DNA from: Gemmatimonadota bacterium
Lineage (GTDB): Bacteria > Gemmatimonadota > Gemmatimonadetes > Gemmatimonadales > Gemmatimonadaceae
DNA length: 32,131 nt
Direction of reading: 5' to 3'
Assembly: GCA_025362095.1 (NCBI GenBank)
Contig: JANYIJ010000041.1
Span: 1-32,131, forward strand
Shown: piece by piece, positions 1 through 10,579 of the stretch
How positions within the stretch are numbered: position 1 is the first letter of the stretch
How the letters are laid out: the number at the start of each line of letters is the position of its first letter
Program-made: the position numbers and the translations under genes
Notes under the pieces: generated by a model
What the model was told of the DNA's origin: nothing
What the model saw: the letters and a program-made list of their open reading frames with translations, nothing else
Database searches by the model: none

Positions 1-210
1 TGCATATTGATGCAAGAAATAACACGAGGTTTATAGCCGTAAGATATTTTGCAACGCGCTGTTAGTATATATGCATTAAGTGATACATGAGAACAAATCA
101 GCGCTGTGGATATTCGGAATATGCGCAGATCCACCGGATTCAGGTTCTTGAATGGTGCCAGTGGATCACAAAAATACGCGTGTGTAGTTATCAACCGAGC
201 TATGAAAAGC

Positions 211-242
211 AAGCAGGGCCGGCATCACTGCCGGCCCTGCTT
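211..242 (-). terminator. Rho-independent terminator of the small minus-strand membrane protein gene
   Basis: Perfect 14-bp inverted repeat AAGCAGGGCCGGCA-tcac-TGCCGGCCCTGCTT, followed on the minus strand by a short T-rich stretch (CTTTTCATA); lies just downstream of the minus gene ending at 300. Confidence 0.8.
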
Positions 243-299
243 GTACTGAGACGCAAGTTGAATGACTACAGACCTGGGACCACAAACAATCGCGGGCGG

Positions 300-482
300 T
301 TAAGCTACCTTCTTTCCACGCTTAGCCATAACGGCATCCTGGACCCAGGTCAGCGGAACCAAAAAGAGCGGCGTCAAGAACACGCCGAGCAGCATGTTGA
401 TCCAAATCAGCGCCGTGTAAAACGCTCCGAGACCGAGGCCTGCGAGAAGCGTCCCCATCGGCCCGCCAAAGCTGTGTTCCAT
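300..482 (-). CDS. Small hydrophobic membrane protein (60 aa), function unknown
   Basis: ORF MEHSFGGPMGTLLAGLGLGAFYTALIWINMLLGVFLTPLFLVPLTWVQDAVMAKRGKKVA; two hydrophobic segments; terminator immediately downstream. Confidence 0.65.
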   Translation of the reverse strand: MEHSFGGPMGTLLAGLGLGAFYTALIWINMLLGVFLTPLFLVPLTWVQDAVMAKRGKKVA

Positions 483-544
483 GAGTTCGATCGATCCGGA
501 AGAAGGTCGGACTGACTATTGCGTGACGCTCTTATGTTAACTGC

Positions 545-1519
545 ATGGCGCGAGCGAGGGAAGTCAAAAGATCGGGCGATTACCTGAAGCGCGTCGCAGC
601 CGCAGTGCGCGCCCTGCGTCCGGATCGCTACCTCCTCGCCGTCTCCGGCGGGCGAGACTCGATGGTTCTCCTCGACGCCTTCGCGCGGTTTCGCGGCGAC
701 GCCGTCGGCGCCGCCACGTTCGATCACGGGACCGGCCCCGCAGCCACCGAAGCAGCGATCCTCGTGGAACTCGAGGGAAGCCGCCGACACATTCCCGTGG
801 TCTCCGGCTGTCGCGCGAACTCCGCTGAGACCGGCGAGGCTGTCTGGCGCGCCGCGCGCTGGGGGTTCCTCGCGGGATGGGCGAAGGAACTGTCCGCTAC
901 GATCGTCACCGCTCACACCCGCGACGATCAACTCGAAACCGTCGTGATGCGCGTGATGCGCGACCCACGCAACACCTCCGTCCGGGGACTCGCCGCGATG
1001 TACGCGAGGTCGCCGGTCGCGCGGCCGCTGCTCGACGTGTGTCGCTCCGACATCTCGGCCTACGCCAAGACGAACGAGGTGCGCTTCATGGACGATCAGT
1101 CGAATTTCGATCGCGTCCACCTGAGGAATCGCGTGCGCCTCGACCTCCTTCCCGCGCTCGAGAAGGCCCGGCCCGGATTCGGCGATTCGATGATCGCCAT
1201 CTCAAAGCAGGCGGCCGCATGGCGCGAGTCCGTGGAGCGGGTCGTCGATTCGCTCGGGCTCGCGCTGCTGCCGCCGCTCGTCGTTCCGGCCCCGCCGCTG
1301 CTGGATCTACCTGCGGAATCGCTCGGAATCCTCTGGCCGGCGATCGCGGCCCGCGCTGGAATCGCGCTCGACTGGCGCGGCACGGAGCGACTCGTCGCGT
1401 TCACACTCGCTGGAAAACCGGGCGGGAAGATCCCGCTCTCGGGCGGAGGCGCGGTGGAGCGCACCGCATCGACGTTCGTCGTGCGCCATTCCACGGCTGC
1501 AGAGGCGCTATATTCATAG
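545..1519 (+). CDS. tilS: tRNA(Ile)-lysidine synthase
   Basis: N-type PP-loop YLLAVSGGRDSMVLLDAF; TilS-like HTRDDQLETVVMRVMR and LRNRVRLDLLPAL segments. Confidence 0.9.
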   Translation: MARAREVKRSGDYLKRVAAAVRALRPDRYLLAVSGGRDSMVLLDAFARFRGDAVGAATFDHGTGPAATEAAILVELEGSRRHIPVVSGCRANSAETGEAVWRAARWGFLAGWAKELSATIVTAHTRDDQLETVVMRVMRDPRNTSVRGLAAMYARSPVARPLLDVCRSDISAYAKTNEVRFMDDQSNFDRVHLRNRVRLDLLPALEKARPGFGDSMIAISKQAAAWRESVERVVDSLGLALLPPLVVPAPPLLDLPAESLGILWPAIAARAGIALDWRGTERLVAFTLAGKPGGKIPLSGGGAVERTASTFVVRHSTAAEALYS

Positions 1520-1520
1520 T

Positions 1521-2087
1521 ATGAGCGCCGCCCCTCCGAACGTCGGCTCGGCAGACCCGCGTTTGCTCGGCCGAGCGGTCAAGCGAATTGCGTATGGCGC
1601 GCCCGAGATCGCGTGGCGCGTGGACGAGCTGGGCGCTGAGATTACCGCGGCATACCCGGATGGCGAGTTGCTCGTGCTCGGACTTCTGAAGGGCAGTTTC
1701 GTCTTTTTGGCAGATCTCGTGCGACAGATCCGGCGGCCGCTGCAGGTCGATTTTCTGGTCGCATCGAGTTACGGCGTCGGCACGTCTTCATCCGGCGAGG
1801 TGAATCTGGTGTACGATCCGGAGACTATTCTCGAGAAGAAGCACATCCTCCTGGTAGAGGACATCGTCGACTCGGGGAGAACGCTCAGCAGGCTGGTGGA
1901 TGTCTTACAGTTGAGGGGCCCGAAGTCGATCGAGATCTGCGCGTTGCTTCACAAGCATATTGCGACTGAGTTGCGTTACCCCACGCGATTTATCGGGTTC
2001 GACGCTCCGAATGAATTTCTGGTGGGGTATGGCCTGGATCATGCTGAAGACTTCAGGCACCTGCCATATGTTGCCAGTCTTGCATAG
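1521..2087 (+). CDS. hpt: Hypoxanthine phosphoribosyltransferase
   Basis: PRPP-binding motif [34 protein letters not shown]; starts 1 nt after the tilS stop. Confidence 0.92.
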   Translation: MSAAPPNVGSADPRLLGRAVKRIAYGAPEIAWRVDELGAEITAAYPDGELLVLGLLKGSFVFLADLVRQIRRPLQVDFLVASSYGVGTSSSGEVNLVYDPETILEKKHILLVEDIVDSGRTLSRLVDVLQLRGPKSIEICALLHKHIATELRYPTRFIGFDAPNEFLVGYGLDHAEDFRHLPYVASLA

Positions 2088-2150
2088 CGCGCACGCAGAA
2101 GAAGTTTTCCATTCCGTAACGACCCGTTTCGCAGCGTAGCTGCATAGACC

Positions 2151-4121
2151 ATGTCCAATCCGCCGACCAAACAGCCCGGTTCCTGGGGTCGCCTCTCGAA
2201 GACGATTGCGTTCTGGATTCTCGTCGTCCTCGTGCCGACGGCGTACTTCCAGTTCCAGGGCGCGAAGAGTGATCCTGCGCCGCGTCTCGACGTAACGCAG
2301 TACGAAGACCAGCTCGATGCTGGCAATATTTCGAAAGTTACGGTGACCGCCGGCAAGGATATTGTCGGCGAGTTCAAGACGTCGCAGACGGTGAACGGCG
2401 TGAGCGCGAAGCGCTTCACCGTGAAGCTCACCGGACAAATCGGCGACCGCGATCTCGACCGCCTGCGCGCGCAGAAGGTGCAGGTCACCGCTGAGGACGC
2501 CCGCGCCTCCATCGGCGCGCTGCTGCTGAATATCCTGCCGTGGGTCGTGATGATCGGCATCTGGATTTTCATCATCAGGCAGATGCAGGCGGGTGGGCAG
2601 AAGGCGTTCTCATTCGGAAAGTCCAAGGCGAAGCTCCTCGCGGGCGATACGCCGAAGGTGACGTTCGCCGACGTCGCAGGCTGCGACGAAGCGAAGGTCG
2701 AGCTCGAAGAGATCATCGAGTTCCTGAAAGATCCCGCGAAGTTCACGAAGCTCGGCGGACGCCTGCCCAAGGGCGCGCTGCTCGTCGGGCCGCCGGGAAC
2801 CGGCAAGACGCTGCTCGCGCGCGCAGTTGCGGGCGAAGCGGGACGTCCGTTCTTCTCGATGTCCGGTTCGGACTTCGTCGAGATGTTCGTGGGCGTCGGC
2901 GCGAGCCGCGTGCGCGATCTGTTCGAGCAGGGCAAGGCGCATGCGCCCTGCATCATTTTCATTGACGAAATCGACGCCGTCGGCCGTCATCGCGGCGCCG
3001 GACTCGGCGGCGGTCATGACGAACGCGAGCAGACGCTCAATCAGCTGCTCGTCGAGATGGACGGCTTCGAATCGAACGAAGGCGTGATTCTGATCGCTGC
3101 GACCAACCGGCCGGACGTGCTCGACCCCGCGCTGCTGCGGCCGGGCCGCTTCGACAGGCAGATCGTCGTCGACGCGCCGGATCTTCGCGGCCGCGAGGGA
3201 ATTCTCCGCGTGCATGTTCGCAACAAACCGATCGCGGACGACGTCGACATTACGTCGATTGCCAAAGGCACGCCGGGAATGGCCGGCGCCGACATTGCGA
3301 ATCTCGTGAACGAGGGCGCGCTGCTCGCAGCGCGCCGCAATCACGACAAGATCTACATGGTCGATCTCGAAGACGCGAAAGACAAAGTGATGCTCGGCGC
3401 AGAGCGGAAATCGCTCGTGATGCGTGAGGAGGAGCGTCGTCTCACGGCGTACCACGAAGGCGGCCATGCCGTGTGCGCGATGCTCGTCAAGGGAAATGAT
3501 CCGCTGCACAAGGTGACGATCGTGCCTCGCGGACGCGCGCTTGGTCTCGCGTTCACGCTGCCGGAAGACGATCGCGTGAGCGTCACGCGCGAGCAGATCG
3601 AAGCGCGCCTCGTGATGGCCTACGGCGGCCGCGCCGCGGAAGAAATTGTTTTCGGCCGCGAGCACGTGACCACGGGCGCGGCGAGCGACATTCAAACGGC
3701 GACGGCAATCGCGCGCCGCTACGTGTCCCAGTGGGGTTTGTCCGACACGATTGGTCCGGTGCTGGTCGGCGACAACGAACAGGAAGTATTTCTCGGACAG
3801 CAGCTCACGAGCCGCCGCACGGTTTCGGAGCGCACCGCGCAGCAGGTGGACGACGAAGTGGCGCGTGTGATCGACACGGCGTTCCAGCGCGCGAAGAAAG
3901 TGATCAATGAGAATCGTCCGCTTCTCGATGCGATCGCGGCTGGATTGCTCGAGCGCGAGACGCTCACGCGCGACGACTTCGCGATCCTGATCAAGGGCGG
4001 CACGCTTCCGCCGCGCCCACCGTCGCCAGTCGCGCCGCTCACGCCTGCCGCTCCTGCGGTTGGCGAGGCCAAGCGTGTTACGCCGCCGCTGCTCGGTGGA
4101 CCGGAGCCGTCGCCGGCGTAA
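2151..4121 (+). CDS. ftsH: ATP-dependent zinc metalloprotease FtsH
   Basis: N-terminal TM segments, Walker A GPPGTGKT, Walker [15 protein letters not shown] region [21 protein letters not shown], zinc motif HEGGH. Confidence 0.97.
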   Translation: MSNPPTKQPGSWGRLSKTIAFWILVVLVPTAYFQFQGAKSDPAPRLDVTQYEDQLDAGNISKVTVTAGKDIVGEFKTSQTVNGVSAKRFTVKLTGQIGDRDLDRLRAQKVQVTAEDARASIGALLLNILPWVVMIGIWIFIIRQMQAGGQKAFSFGKSKAKLLAGDTPKVTFADVAGCDEAKVELEEIIEFLKDPAKFTKLGGRLPKGALLVGPPGTGKTLLARAVAGEAGRPFFSMSGSDFVEMFVGVGASRVRDLFEQGKAHAPCIIFIDEIDAVGRHRGAGLGGGHDEREQTLNQLLVEMDGFESNEGVILIAATNRPDVLDPALLRPGRFDRQIVVDAPDLRGREGILRVHVRNKPIADDVDITSIAKGTPGMAGADIANLVNEGALLAARRNHDKIYMVDLEDAKDKVMLGAERKSLVMREEERRLTAYHEGGHAVCAMLVKGNDPLHKVTIVPRGRALGLAFTLPEDDRVSVTREQIEARLVMAYGGRAAEEIVFGREHVTTGAASDIQTATAIARRYVSQWGLSDTIGPVLVGDNEQEVFLGQQLTSRRTVSERTAQQVDDEVARVIDTAFQRAKKVINENRPLLDAIAAGLLERETLTRDDFAILIKGGTLPPRPPSPVAPLTPAAPAVGEAKRVTPPLLGGPEPSPA

Positions 4122-4158
4122 CGCGGCGCGAAGTTCCGCGAAGTTCGCAGTGCGCAAA

Positions 4159-4201
4159 TTGACGCGAGCGTCGCGCGATTCAGCGCGACGCTCGTCGTCA
4201 A
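4159..4201. terminator. Strong stem-loop between convergent genes (possible bidirectional terminator)
   Basis: 18-bp stem TTGACGCGAGCGTCGCGC / GCGCGACGCTCGtCGTCAA with one bulged T and 6-nt loop GATTCA; lies between ftsH (+) and the minus gene; no clear U-tract. Confidence 0.6.
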
Positions 4202-4214
4202 TGCGGGCCGTCTG

Positions 4215-4802
4215 TTATTGAACCGTGATCGTCGTGCAACCCTTGATAGTGGGTGCGTCGGTCACGGCGGCACAGACGAGCACCGAAGGGGTCTTTGAGA
4301 CGGTGGTGACTCGTCCGGTCTGATCGACTGTAATCTTGCTCGCGTCGGCTGTCGACCAGATGAGCGTCTTGCCGCGGGCCGGATTGCTGAGCGTCGTGAG
4401 CACCGTGGCGACCATAACCTGCTGCGTGCCGAGCGTCACAGCCGGCGCATCTGGCGCGAGCGACACGGTCTGGGGGATGTTCCCGTCGACGGCGAGGGTC
4501 AGGTTCACCTTCGCATTGCCGGAGGAGACACCGATTATCGCAGAGCCTGGGATGAGCGCAATAATGAGTCCGGTCGAGGAGATCGTTGCGATCGTCGGGT
4601 TGTTCGTGGTGTAGTTCACCGGCGCCCCGAGGCTGTTGCCGTTGATGTCGAACGTATACACGGTGAGTTGCACGTGATCGGCGACGAACACGCCGTTGCC
4701 GCCGGCGTTGTCGCCGACCTGTATTTGTGCCACCGTGTTCGGCGCCGACTCGGCCAGGCAGCCAGCAGTGAGCAACAGGCCCGTCAGTAAAAACCGCCGC
4801 AT
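4215..4802 (-). CDS. Putative lipoprotein with bacterial Ig-like (Big2-like) repeats
   Basis: Start placed at MRRFLLTGLLLTAGCLAES (lipobox LTAGC) preceded by AAAGGAG; Ig-like segments NNPTIATISSTGLIIALIPGSAIIGVSSGNAKVNLTL and WSTADASKITVDQTGRVTTVSKTPSVLVCAAV. Confidence 0.8.
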   Translation of the reverse strand: MRRFLLTGLLLTAGCLAESAPNTVAQIQVGDNAGGNGVFVADHVQLTVYTFDINGNSLGAPVNYTTNNPTIATISSTGLIIALIPGSAIIGVSSGNAKVNLTLAVDGNIPQTVSLAPDAPAVTLGTQQVMVATVLTTLSNPARGKTLIWSTADASKITVDQTGRVTTVSKTPSVLVCAAVTDAPTIKGCTTITVQ

Positions 4803-4886
4803 CGCGCGAACTCCTTTTGTTTTTTCCATGAGACTAAGACTTACACCGCACACAATAGTTCCGCGACGGGCTGCTGATCAAGAAGT

Positions 4887-5100
4887 GAGGGGCGAGGCGT
4901 GAGCGGGAGGATCGTGTGGGGAGTGAGGGGGAGGATCAGTGAGGAGTGAGGCGGAAAGAGCAGCAACGGATGAGGAGCACGTATTTTGTTTAAACTTCCG
5001 CCCCTCTAACGATCCTCCCTCGCACACCTCACTGATCCTCCTGACCTCTCGCTGATTCCTCCTGACCCTTCACCGGATCTTCCTCCTGACCCCTCACTGT
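4887..5100. repeat. Intergenic purine-/pyrimidine-biased degenerate repeats with an inverted arrangement
   Basis: Left half GTGAGG/GGAGGATC units, right half reverse-complement CCTCACTGATCCTCC and TCCTCCTGACC units; exact 15-bp inverted pair at 4930-4944 and 5027-5041. Confidence 0.75.
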
Positions 5101-5108
5101 CCGTGCCC

Positions 5109-5136
5109 TTGCCCAAGTGCGGTAACCCCTGATAAT
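5109..5136 (+). promoter_or_regulatory. Sigma70-like promoter of yggS
   Basis: TTGCCC - 16 bp - GATAAT, with the ATG 10 nt after the -10. Confidence 0.45.
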
Positions 5137-5146
5137 TTCATGTGTT

Positions 5147-5845
5147 ATGCCATTTTCGGACGTCAACGAACGAGTCACGGAAATTCGGGGACTTATCGCG
5201 GACGCGGTGAAGCGAGGCGGACACGGTCAGGACGTCCGCATCGTTGCCGTCACCAAGACGCACGGGCCAGACGCCGTGGAAGCCGCGCGCAGCGCCGGAA
5301 TCCTCGACGTCGGTGAAAACAAGGTGCAGGAGGCGATCGACAAACAAGAGGCGCTGAACATTTCGCAGCCGTGGGCCGCCGAAATGCGCTGGCACCTGAT
5401 CGGGCATCTCCAGCGAAACAAAGTAAAATTTCTCGATCGCTTTTCGCTGCTGCACGCGCTGGACAGTTCGCGTCTCGCCGATGCGGTGAACGAATTCGGA
5501 AGCCGCAGCGGAAGTCCGGTCGAGTCACTCTTGCAGGTGAATGTTGCCGGAGAGGAAACGAAGGGCGGATTTGAAGCGTCGGACGTGGAGATGGAGGCGA
5601 ACCGGCTGCGTGGTATTAGCGGCGTGCGCGTGACCGGTGTGATGACGATGGCGCCGTTCGACGCACACGAGAGGGCACTGCGTCGCGTGTTCGCGGGCGC
5701 GCGCGCTGCGCGCGAAGTGTTGATCAAGGCCGGTCATCCGGCGCGGGAGCTGTCGATGGGAATGTCGGGAGATTATCTGCTGGCGGTCGAAGAAGGCGCC
5801 ACGATGGTGAGATTGGGCACGGTCCTGTTCGGAGCGAGGGCGTAA
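5147..5845 (+). CDS. yggS: YggS/PROSC-family PLP homeostasis protein
   Basis: VRIVAVTKTHGPDAVEAARSAGILDVGENKVQEA; WHLIGHLQRNKVKFL; ELSMGMSGDYLLAVEEGATMVRLGTVLFG. Confidence 0.92.
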   Translation: MPFSDVNERVTEIRGLIADAVKRGGHGQDVRIVAVTKTHGPDAVEAARSAGILDVGENKVQEAIDKQEALNISQPWAAEMRWHLIGHLQRNKVKFLDRFSLLHALDSSRLADAVNEFGSRSGSPVESLLQVNVAGEETKGGFEASDVEMEANRLRGISGVRVTGVMTMAPFDAHERALRRVFAGARAAREVLIKAGHPARELSMGMSGDYLLAVEEGATMVRLGTVLFGARA

Positions 5846-6405
5846 TGAACGACGAGGCCTTTCATCTGACACCGGTGGACGCGCGGCGATTCGACTTCGG
5901 ATCGGCGCTTCGCGGCTACGACAAGACGCGCGTGGACCAGTTCCGCGACCAGGTCGCCGACGAGCTCGAGCGTCTCAGTCGCGTGAACCAGGAGCTCGAG
6001 GCCAAGGCCAAGGGTTTCCACGAGCAGCTGCGCGCATTCCGCGAACGCGACAAGGCGCTGAACGACGCGCTAATTTCCGCGCAGCAGTTGCGCGCGGAGA
6101 CGCGCGAGCAGGCCGACCGCGAGGCGCAGCTGATCCTCCGCGAGGCGCGCGCCGAGGGCGAGCGCCTGCAGGAGGAAGCGCGCGCCGCAGTGCGAAAGTT
6201 GCAGACGGAGATCGATTCGCTCGAGCGCGCGCGGCGCAGCTACCTCGCGCAAATGCGTTCGATGGCGGAACGGCATCTCGCCGAGTTGCAGTCGGCGGAG
6301 ACGGCGAGCGCCGCTCCTGCGCACCCCAAGACCGAAGCGGGCGACGAAGCGCATCCACCGGTGAAGAGCCCGTCCTGGCTCGACGCGAACGTTCAGGCGG
6401 AGTAG
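5845..6405 (+). CDS. DivIVA-domain protein
   Basis: FHLTPVDARRFDFGSALRGYDKTRVDQFRDQVADELERL followed by long coiled coil. Confidence 0.85.
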   Translation: MNDEAFHLTPVDARRFDFGSALRGYDKTRVDQFRDQVADELERLSRVNQELEAKAKGFHEQLRAFRERDKALNDALISAQQLRAETREQADREAQLILREARAEGERLQEEARAAVRKLQTEIDSLERARRSYLAQMRSMAERHLAELQSAETASAAPAHPKTEAGDEAHPPVKSPSWLDANVQAE

Positions 6406-6408
6406 ATC

Positions 6409-7323
6409 GTGGAGGCAGTGCAGGATCGTGCGCACCTCGATGTGATCGAGGGGGCGGAGCACGCGCATCGGGCGGAGACGGTGCGCGCGAGCGTGGCCGC
6501 GATTCTGGAGCGACTGGCGACTGGCGCGGGGCGTCGCTTGGCGAGTGGCGACTTGAACCTCGTGCCGGAAGTCGCGATTGTGCTCGGCACAGGACTGGGC
6601 GCGCTCGGTGAGGCGATCACAGTTGAGACGTCGATCGACTACGCGGACATCCCCGGATTTCCGCTCTCAACAGTCGAATCGCATCACGGCCGCCTGCTCC
6701 TCGGCACACTCGGCGGACGGCGCGTCGCGGCGATGCAGGGACGCTTCCATCGCTACGAAGGATATTCGCTCCAGCAGGTGACGTTCCCCGTGCGCGTGCT
6801 GCACGCGCTCGGCGCGAAGACACTCGTGGTGAGCAACGCGTGCGGCGGAATGCGCGCGGACTGGAGCGCCGGCGACATCATGCTGATCAGTGATCACATC
6901 AACCTGCTCGGCGACAGCCCGCTGATAGGACCGAACGACGATTCGCTCGGGCCGCGCTTTCCGGACTTGAGCGAACCGTACGATGAATCGCTGCGCGCGG
7001 TGGCGCGCGCTGTGGCGAACGCACAGGGAGTTACGCTGCGCGAAGGCGTGTACGCGGCCGTGGCGGGTCCGAATCTCGAGACGCGCGCCGAGTATCGCAT
7101 GCTGCGCACGATGGGCGCGGATGTGGTCGGCATGTCCACCGTGCCCGAGGTGATCGTCGCGAAGCATGCCGGGATGCGCGTGCTCGGATTCTCGATGATC
7201 ACCGATATGTGCCTGCCGGATTCGCTGGAGCCCGCGACGCTCGACAAGATCCTCGCGGTCGCGCGCGGCGCAGAGCCGAATCTCACGGCGCTCGTGCGCG
7301 GCGTGCTGGAGCGCATCGCATGA
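6409..7323 (+). CDS. Purine-nucleoside phosphorylase (trimeric PNP/MTAP family)
   Basis: [68 protein letters not shown] start. Confidence 0.92.
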   Translation: MEAVQDRAHLDVIEGAEHAHRAETVRASVAAILERLATGAGRRLASGDLNLVPEVAIVLGTGLGALGEAITVETSIDYADIPGFPLSTVESHHGRLLLGTLGGRRVAAMQGRFHRYEGYSLQQVTFPVRVLHALGAKTLVVSNACGGMRADWSAGDIMLISDHINLLGDSPLIGPNDDSLGPRFPDLSEPYDESLRAVARAVANAQGVTLREGVYAAVAGPNLETRAEYRMLRTMGADVVGMSTVPEVIVAKHAGMRVLGFSMITDMCLPDSLEPATLDKILAVARGAEPNLTALVRGVLERIA

Positions 7324-10300
7324 CGGCGACTCCGATCGGGCTCCCCGCGGTGCGCTATCGCGTGCTTCCGCCTGAGCGCGCCGCGCGTGAAATGGAGGAG
7401 GAGCTGCTCGCGCGGTGGCAGAGTGAGGATCTCTTTCACCAGTCGCTCGCGGCCAGGGAAGGCGCGCCGGAGTTCGTGTTTTTCGAGGGACCGCCGACGG
7501 CAAACGGGCGGCCGGGAATCCATCACGTCTTCTCGCGAACGCTGAAAGATCTTTTCTGCCGCCATCGGGCGATGCGCGGATTTCACGTCTCGCGTAAAGC
7601 CGGATGGGACACGCACGGCCTGCCTGTGGAGATCGAAGTCGAGAAGGCGCTCGGCATCAGCGGCAAGCAGGACATCGAGAAGCTCGGTGTCGAGAAGTTC
7701 AACCAGCTCTGCCGCGAGAGCGTCTGGAAATATCGCGAAGAGTGGGAGAAGCTCAGCGCCCGCATGGGCTACTGGCTCGACTACGCGAACCCATACGTGA
7801 CGTATTCGAACGACTACGTCGAGAGCGTGTGGTGGGCGCTGAAAACACTCTACGACAAAACGCATTTGTATCAGGGTCACAAGATCCTGCCATATTGCCC
7901 GCGCTGCGGCACGTCGCTCTCCTCGCACGAGGTCGCGCAGGGCTACGAAGACACAGAAGATCCAAGTATTTATCTCGCGCTTGACCTTGAGGGACCGAAG
8001 ACCGAAGGACCGAAGACCGAAGTGGCGCGAAGGCGGATTGTCGTGTGGACGACGACTCCGTGGACGCTGCTCTCAAACGCCGCGCTGGCGGTGAATCCGG
8101 AGCTGAACTACATCGAGGTCCGCAAGAACGGCCGCACCGATTGGACGCTGCTGCTCGCCGACGCGCGCGCGATCGCGGTGCTCGGGCAGGAGTGGCGCTC
8201 CAAGTGGGAAATCGTCGCGACGTTCAAGGGCAGTGATCTCGCGGGGATGCGTTACAAGCGCCCGCTCGACTGGGTGCCTTACGCCGAGGGCGCGCACGAA
8301 ATAATCGTCGCCGAAGATTTCGTTTCGGCAGATGACGGCTCGGGCGTTGTGCACATGTCACCGGCGTTTGGCGCCGATGACTACACGGCGGGCAAGAAGC
8401 ACGGTCTCGCGTTCCTGCAGCCGGTGAACGCGCGTGGCGAATTCCCGGTAGACGTTCCGGTTGTCGGCGGAATGAAAGTGAAGGAAGCCGCGCCGCAGAT
8501 TATCGAAGAACTGAAAAGACGCGACGTGCTCTGGAAAGCGGGAACGGTGCACCATCCGTATCCGCACTGCTGGCGCTGCGGCACGCCGCTGCTGTACTAC
8601 GCGCGCGGTTCCTGGTTCGTGCGCACCTCGGCGTACAAAGACGAGATGATGGCGCGCAACGCCAACGTGAACTGGACGCCGCCCGACATGGGCACCGGCC
8701 GGTTCGGCATGTGGCTCGAGAACAACATCGACTGGGCGATCTCACGTGACCGCTACTGGGGCACACCGCTTCCGGTGTGGGTGAACGACGAGGATCCCGC
8801 CGAGATCGAAGTGATCGGAAGCTTCGCTGAGCTCGCGGCACGCGCAGGTCGCGCGCTGCCCGCGGATTTCGATCCGCACAAGCCGTTCATCGACGCGTAC
8901 ACGTGGCCGGCGAAGTCGGGCAAGGGGACGATGCGCCGCGTGAACGAAGTCATCGACGCCTGGTTCGACTCGGGTTCGATGTCGTTCGCGCAATGGCACT
9001 ATCCGTTCGAGAACGCGGAACTGTTCAAACGCCATTTCCCTGCGGATTTCATCGCCGAGGGCGTTGATCAGACGCGCGGGTGGTTCTACTCGCTGCTCGC
9101 GATCGCAACCGGGCTCGGCGACGCGCTCGGCGTGGCGACGCCGCCGGACGCGAAGGACGCACCTGCCTCGCCGTACCGAAACGTGGTCGTGAACGATCTC
9201 GTCCTCGATGCGAACGGGTTGAAAATGTCCAAGAGCCGCGGCAATACCGTCGAGCCGATGGCGGTGATGGAGCGGCATGGCGCAGACGCGGTGCGCCTGT
9301 TCCTTGTGACGGCGAGCCAGGTGTGGAAGCCGCGCGCATTCGACGAAGCGGTGATTCGTGGGACGGCGGGACGTTTTCTCGTGACGCTCAAGAATCTCTA
9401 CAGCGGAATGTTCGCCGAGCTCGCGAATCTCGGATGGGCGCCATCGCCGGCCGATCCTGCGCGCGAGAAGCGCCCCGCGTTCGACCGCTGGGTGCTCTCA
9501 CGGCTCGCGAATGTGGAGGCAGAGGCGAATCGTTTGCTCGAGGCCTTCGATGCAACGGGCGCAGCTCGAGTCGTGATGGAGTTCGTGGATGACGACGTCT
9601 CAAAGTGGTACGTGCGCCGTTCACGCGATCGCTTCTACGGCGTGCGCACTCCGGACAGCCGTGCCGCGTTCGCGACGCTGCACGAGGTGCTCGTCGCGAG
9701 CTGCAGACTGCTCGCGCCGTTCTCGCCGTTCGTAACGGACTGGATGCACCGCGAGCTCACGGGCGAGTCCGTGCACATCGCGCCATACATCCGCCCGGAT
9801 CCGTTCGCGCCGAAGCCGGAACTTGAAACTGCGATGCAGGAAATTCGCGCGCTCGCGACCCTGGGCCGCGCGGCGCGTGAGGCAGCGAAGGTCAATGTTC
9901 GGCAGCCGCTCGGACGCATGGTGTGCGTGCTGCCGGTGCATGGCACCGCGATCGACGCGCATGTGCAGGAACTCGTGCCGCTTCTCGCGGCCGAGCTCAA
10001 CGTGAAAGTGGTCGAATTCGCGTCGAGCGCAGATTCGCTGGTGTCGCTTGAGGCCAAGCCGAACTTCCGCGCCCTCGGCCAGCGATGGGGGAAAGAGACC
10101 CCTCGGGCCGCGGCCGCCGTTGCCGCGCTTTCATCGGAAACGCTGCGCGCGTTCGAGCGCGGCGAGCCCGTGATAATCGGGGTGGACGGCATCGATCACG
10201 AATTGACTGCGGATGAGGTTACCATTCATCGCCGCGCGAGCGGTCCGCTCGAAGTGCAGGAGGACGGTGCGCGTTTCGCCGCAATCGACACGACCGTGAC

Positions 10301-10577
10301 ACCGGAGCTGCGCGCCGAGGGTATAGCACGTGAAATGGTCAGCCGCATTCAGCGGCTGAGAAAGGATACGGGGCTCGCGGTGAGCGACCGGATCCGGCTG
10401 CAGATTGCCGGGCCCGACGCGCTGCGCGCGATCGCCGAGCAGCACCGGCAATGGATCGCCGGGGAAGTTCTCGCACGAGAAATGATCGTGAGCGATTCAC
10501 TCTCGGCTGATCCATCGGCCATCGCCCTCGAACTCGACGGCATGACCGCACATATTGCTCTAACACGGGACGTCTGA
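7320..10577 (+). CDS. ileS: Isoleucyl-tRNA synthetase (type-2-like)
   Basis: [64 protein letters not shown]. Start placed at ATG 7320 (ATGA overlap with upstream stop), not the ORF-track start 7209. Confidence 0.95.
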   Translation: MTATPIGLPAVRYRVLPPERAAREMEEELLARWQSEDLFHQSLAAREGAPEFVFFEGPPTANGRPGIHHVFSRTLKDLFCRHRAMRGFHVSRKAGWDTHGLPVEIEVEKALGISGKQDIEKLGVEKFNQLCRESVWKYREEWEKLSARMGYWLDYANPYVTYSNDYVESVWWALKTLYDKTHLYQGHKILPYCPRCGTSLSSHEVAQGYEDTEDPSIYLALDLEGPKTEGPKTEVARRRIVVWTTTPWTLLSNAALAVNPELNYIEVRKNGRTDWTLLLADARAIAVLGQEWRSKWEIVATFKGSDLAGMRYKRPLDWVPYAEGAHEIIVAEDFVSADDGSGVVHMSPAFGADDYTAGKKHGLAFLQPVNARGEFPVDVPVVGGMKVKEAAPQIIEELKRRDVLWKAGTVHHPYPHCWRCGTPLLYYARGSWFVRTSAYKDEMMARNANVNWTPPDMGTGRFGMWLENNIDWAISRDRYWGTPLPVWVNDEDPAEIEVIGSFAELAARAGRALPADFDPHKPFIDAYTWPAKSGKGTMRRVNEVIDAWFDSGSMSFAQWHYPFENAELFKRHFPADFIAEGVDQTRGWFYSLLAIATGLGDALGVATPPDAKDAPASPYRNVVVNDLVLDANGLKMSKSRGNTVEPMAVMERHGADAVRLFLVTASQVWKPRAFDEAVIRGTAGRFLVTLKNLYSGMFAELANLGWAPSPADPAREKRPAFDRWVLSRLANVEAEANRLLEAFDATGAARVVMEFVDDDVSKWYVRRSRDRFYGVRTPDSRAAFATLHEVLVASCRLLAPFSPFVTDWMHRELTGESVHIAPYIRPDPFAPKPELETAMQEIRALATLGRAAREAAKVNVRQPLGRMVCVLPVHGTAIDAHVQELVPLLAAELNVKVVEFASSADSLVSLEAKPNFRALGQRWGKETPRAAAAVAALSSETLRAFERGEPVIIGVDGIDHELTADEVTIHRRASGPLEVQEDGARFAAIDTTVTPELRAEGIAREMVSRIQRLRKDTGLAVSDRIRLQIAGPDALRAIAEQHRQWIAGEVLAREMIVSDSLSADPSAIALELDGMTAHIALTRDV
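7992..8021 (+). repeat. Two perfect 15-bp tandem copies (GGACCGAAGACCGAA)2 inside ileS
   Basis: Direct reading; each unit contains two GACCGAA heptamers plus one extra G; encodes [10 protein letters not shown]. Confidence 0.95.
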
Positions 10578-10579
10578 CG

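Noticed and set aside
87-515. 142-aa plus-strand ORF at the left end
   Set aside because: Runs through the 211-242 terminator hairpin and is antisense to the more credible membrane protein gene at 300..482; no domain-like sequence.
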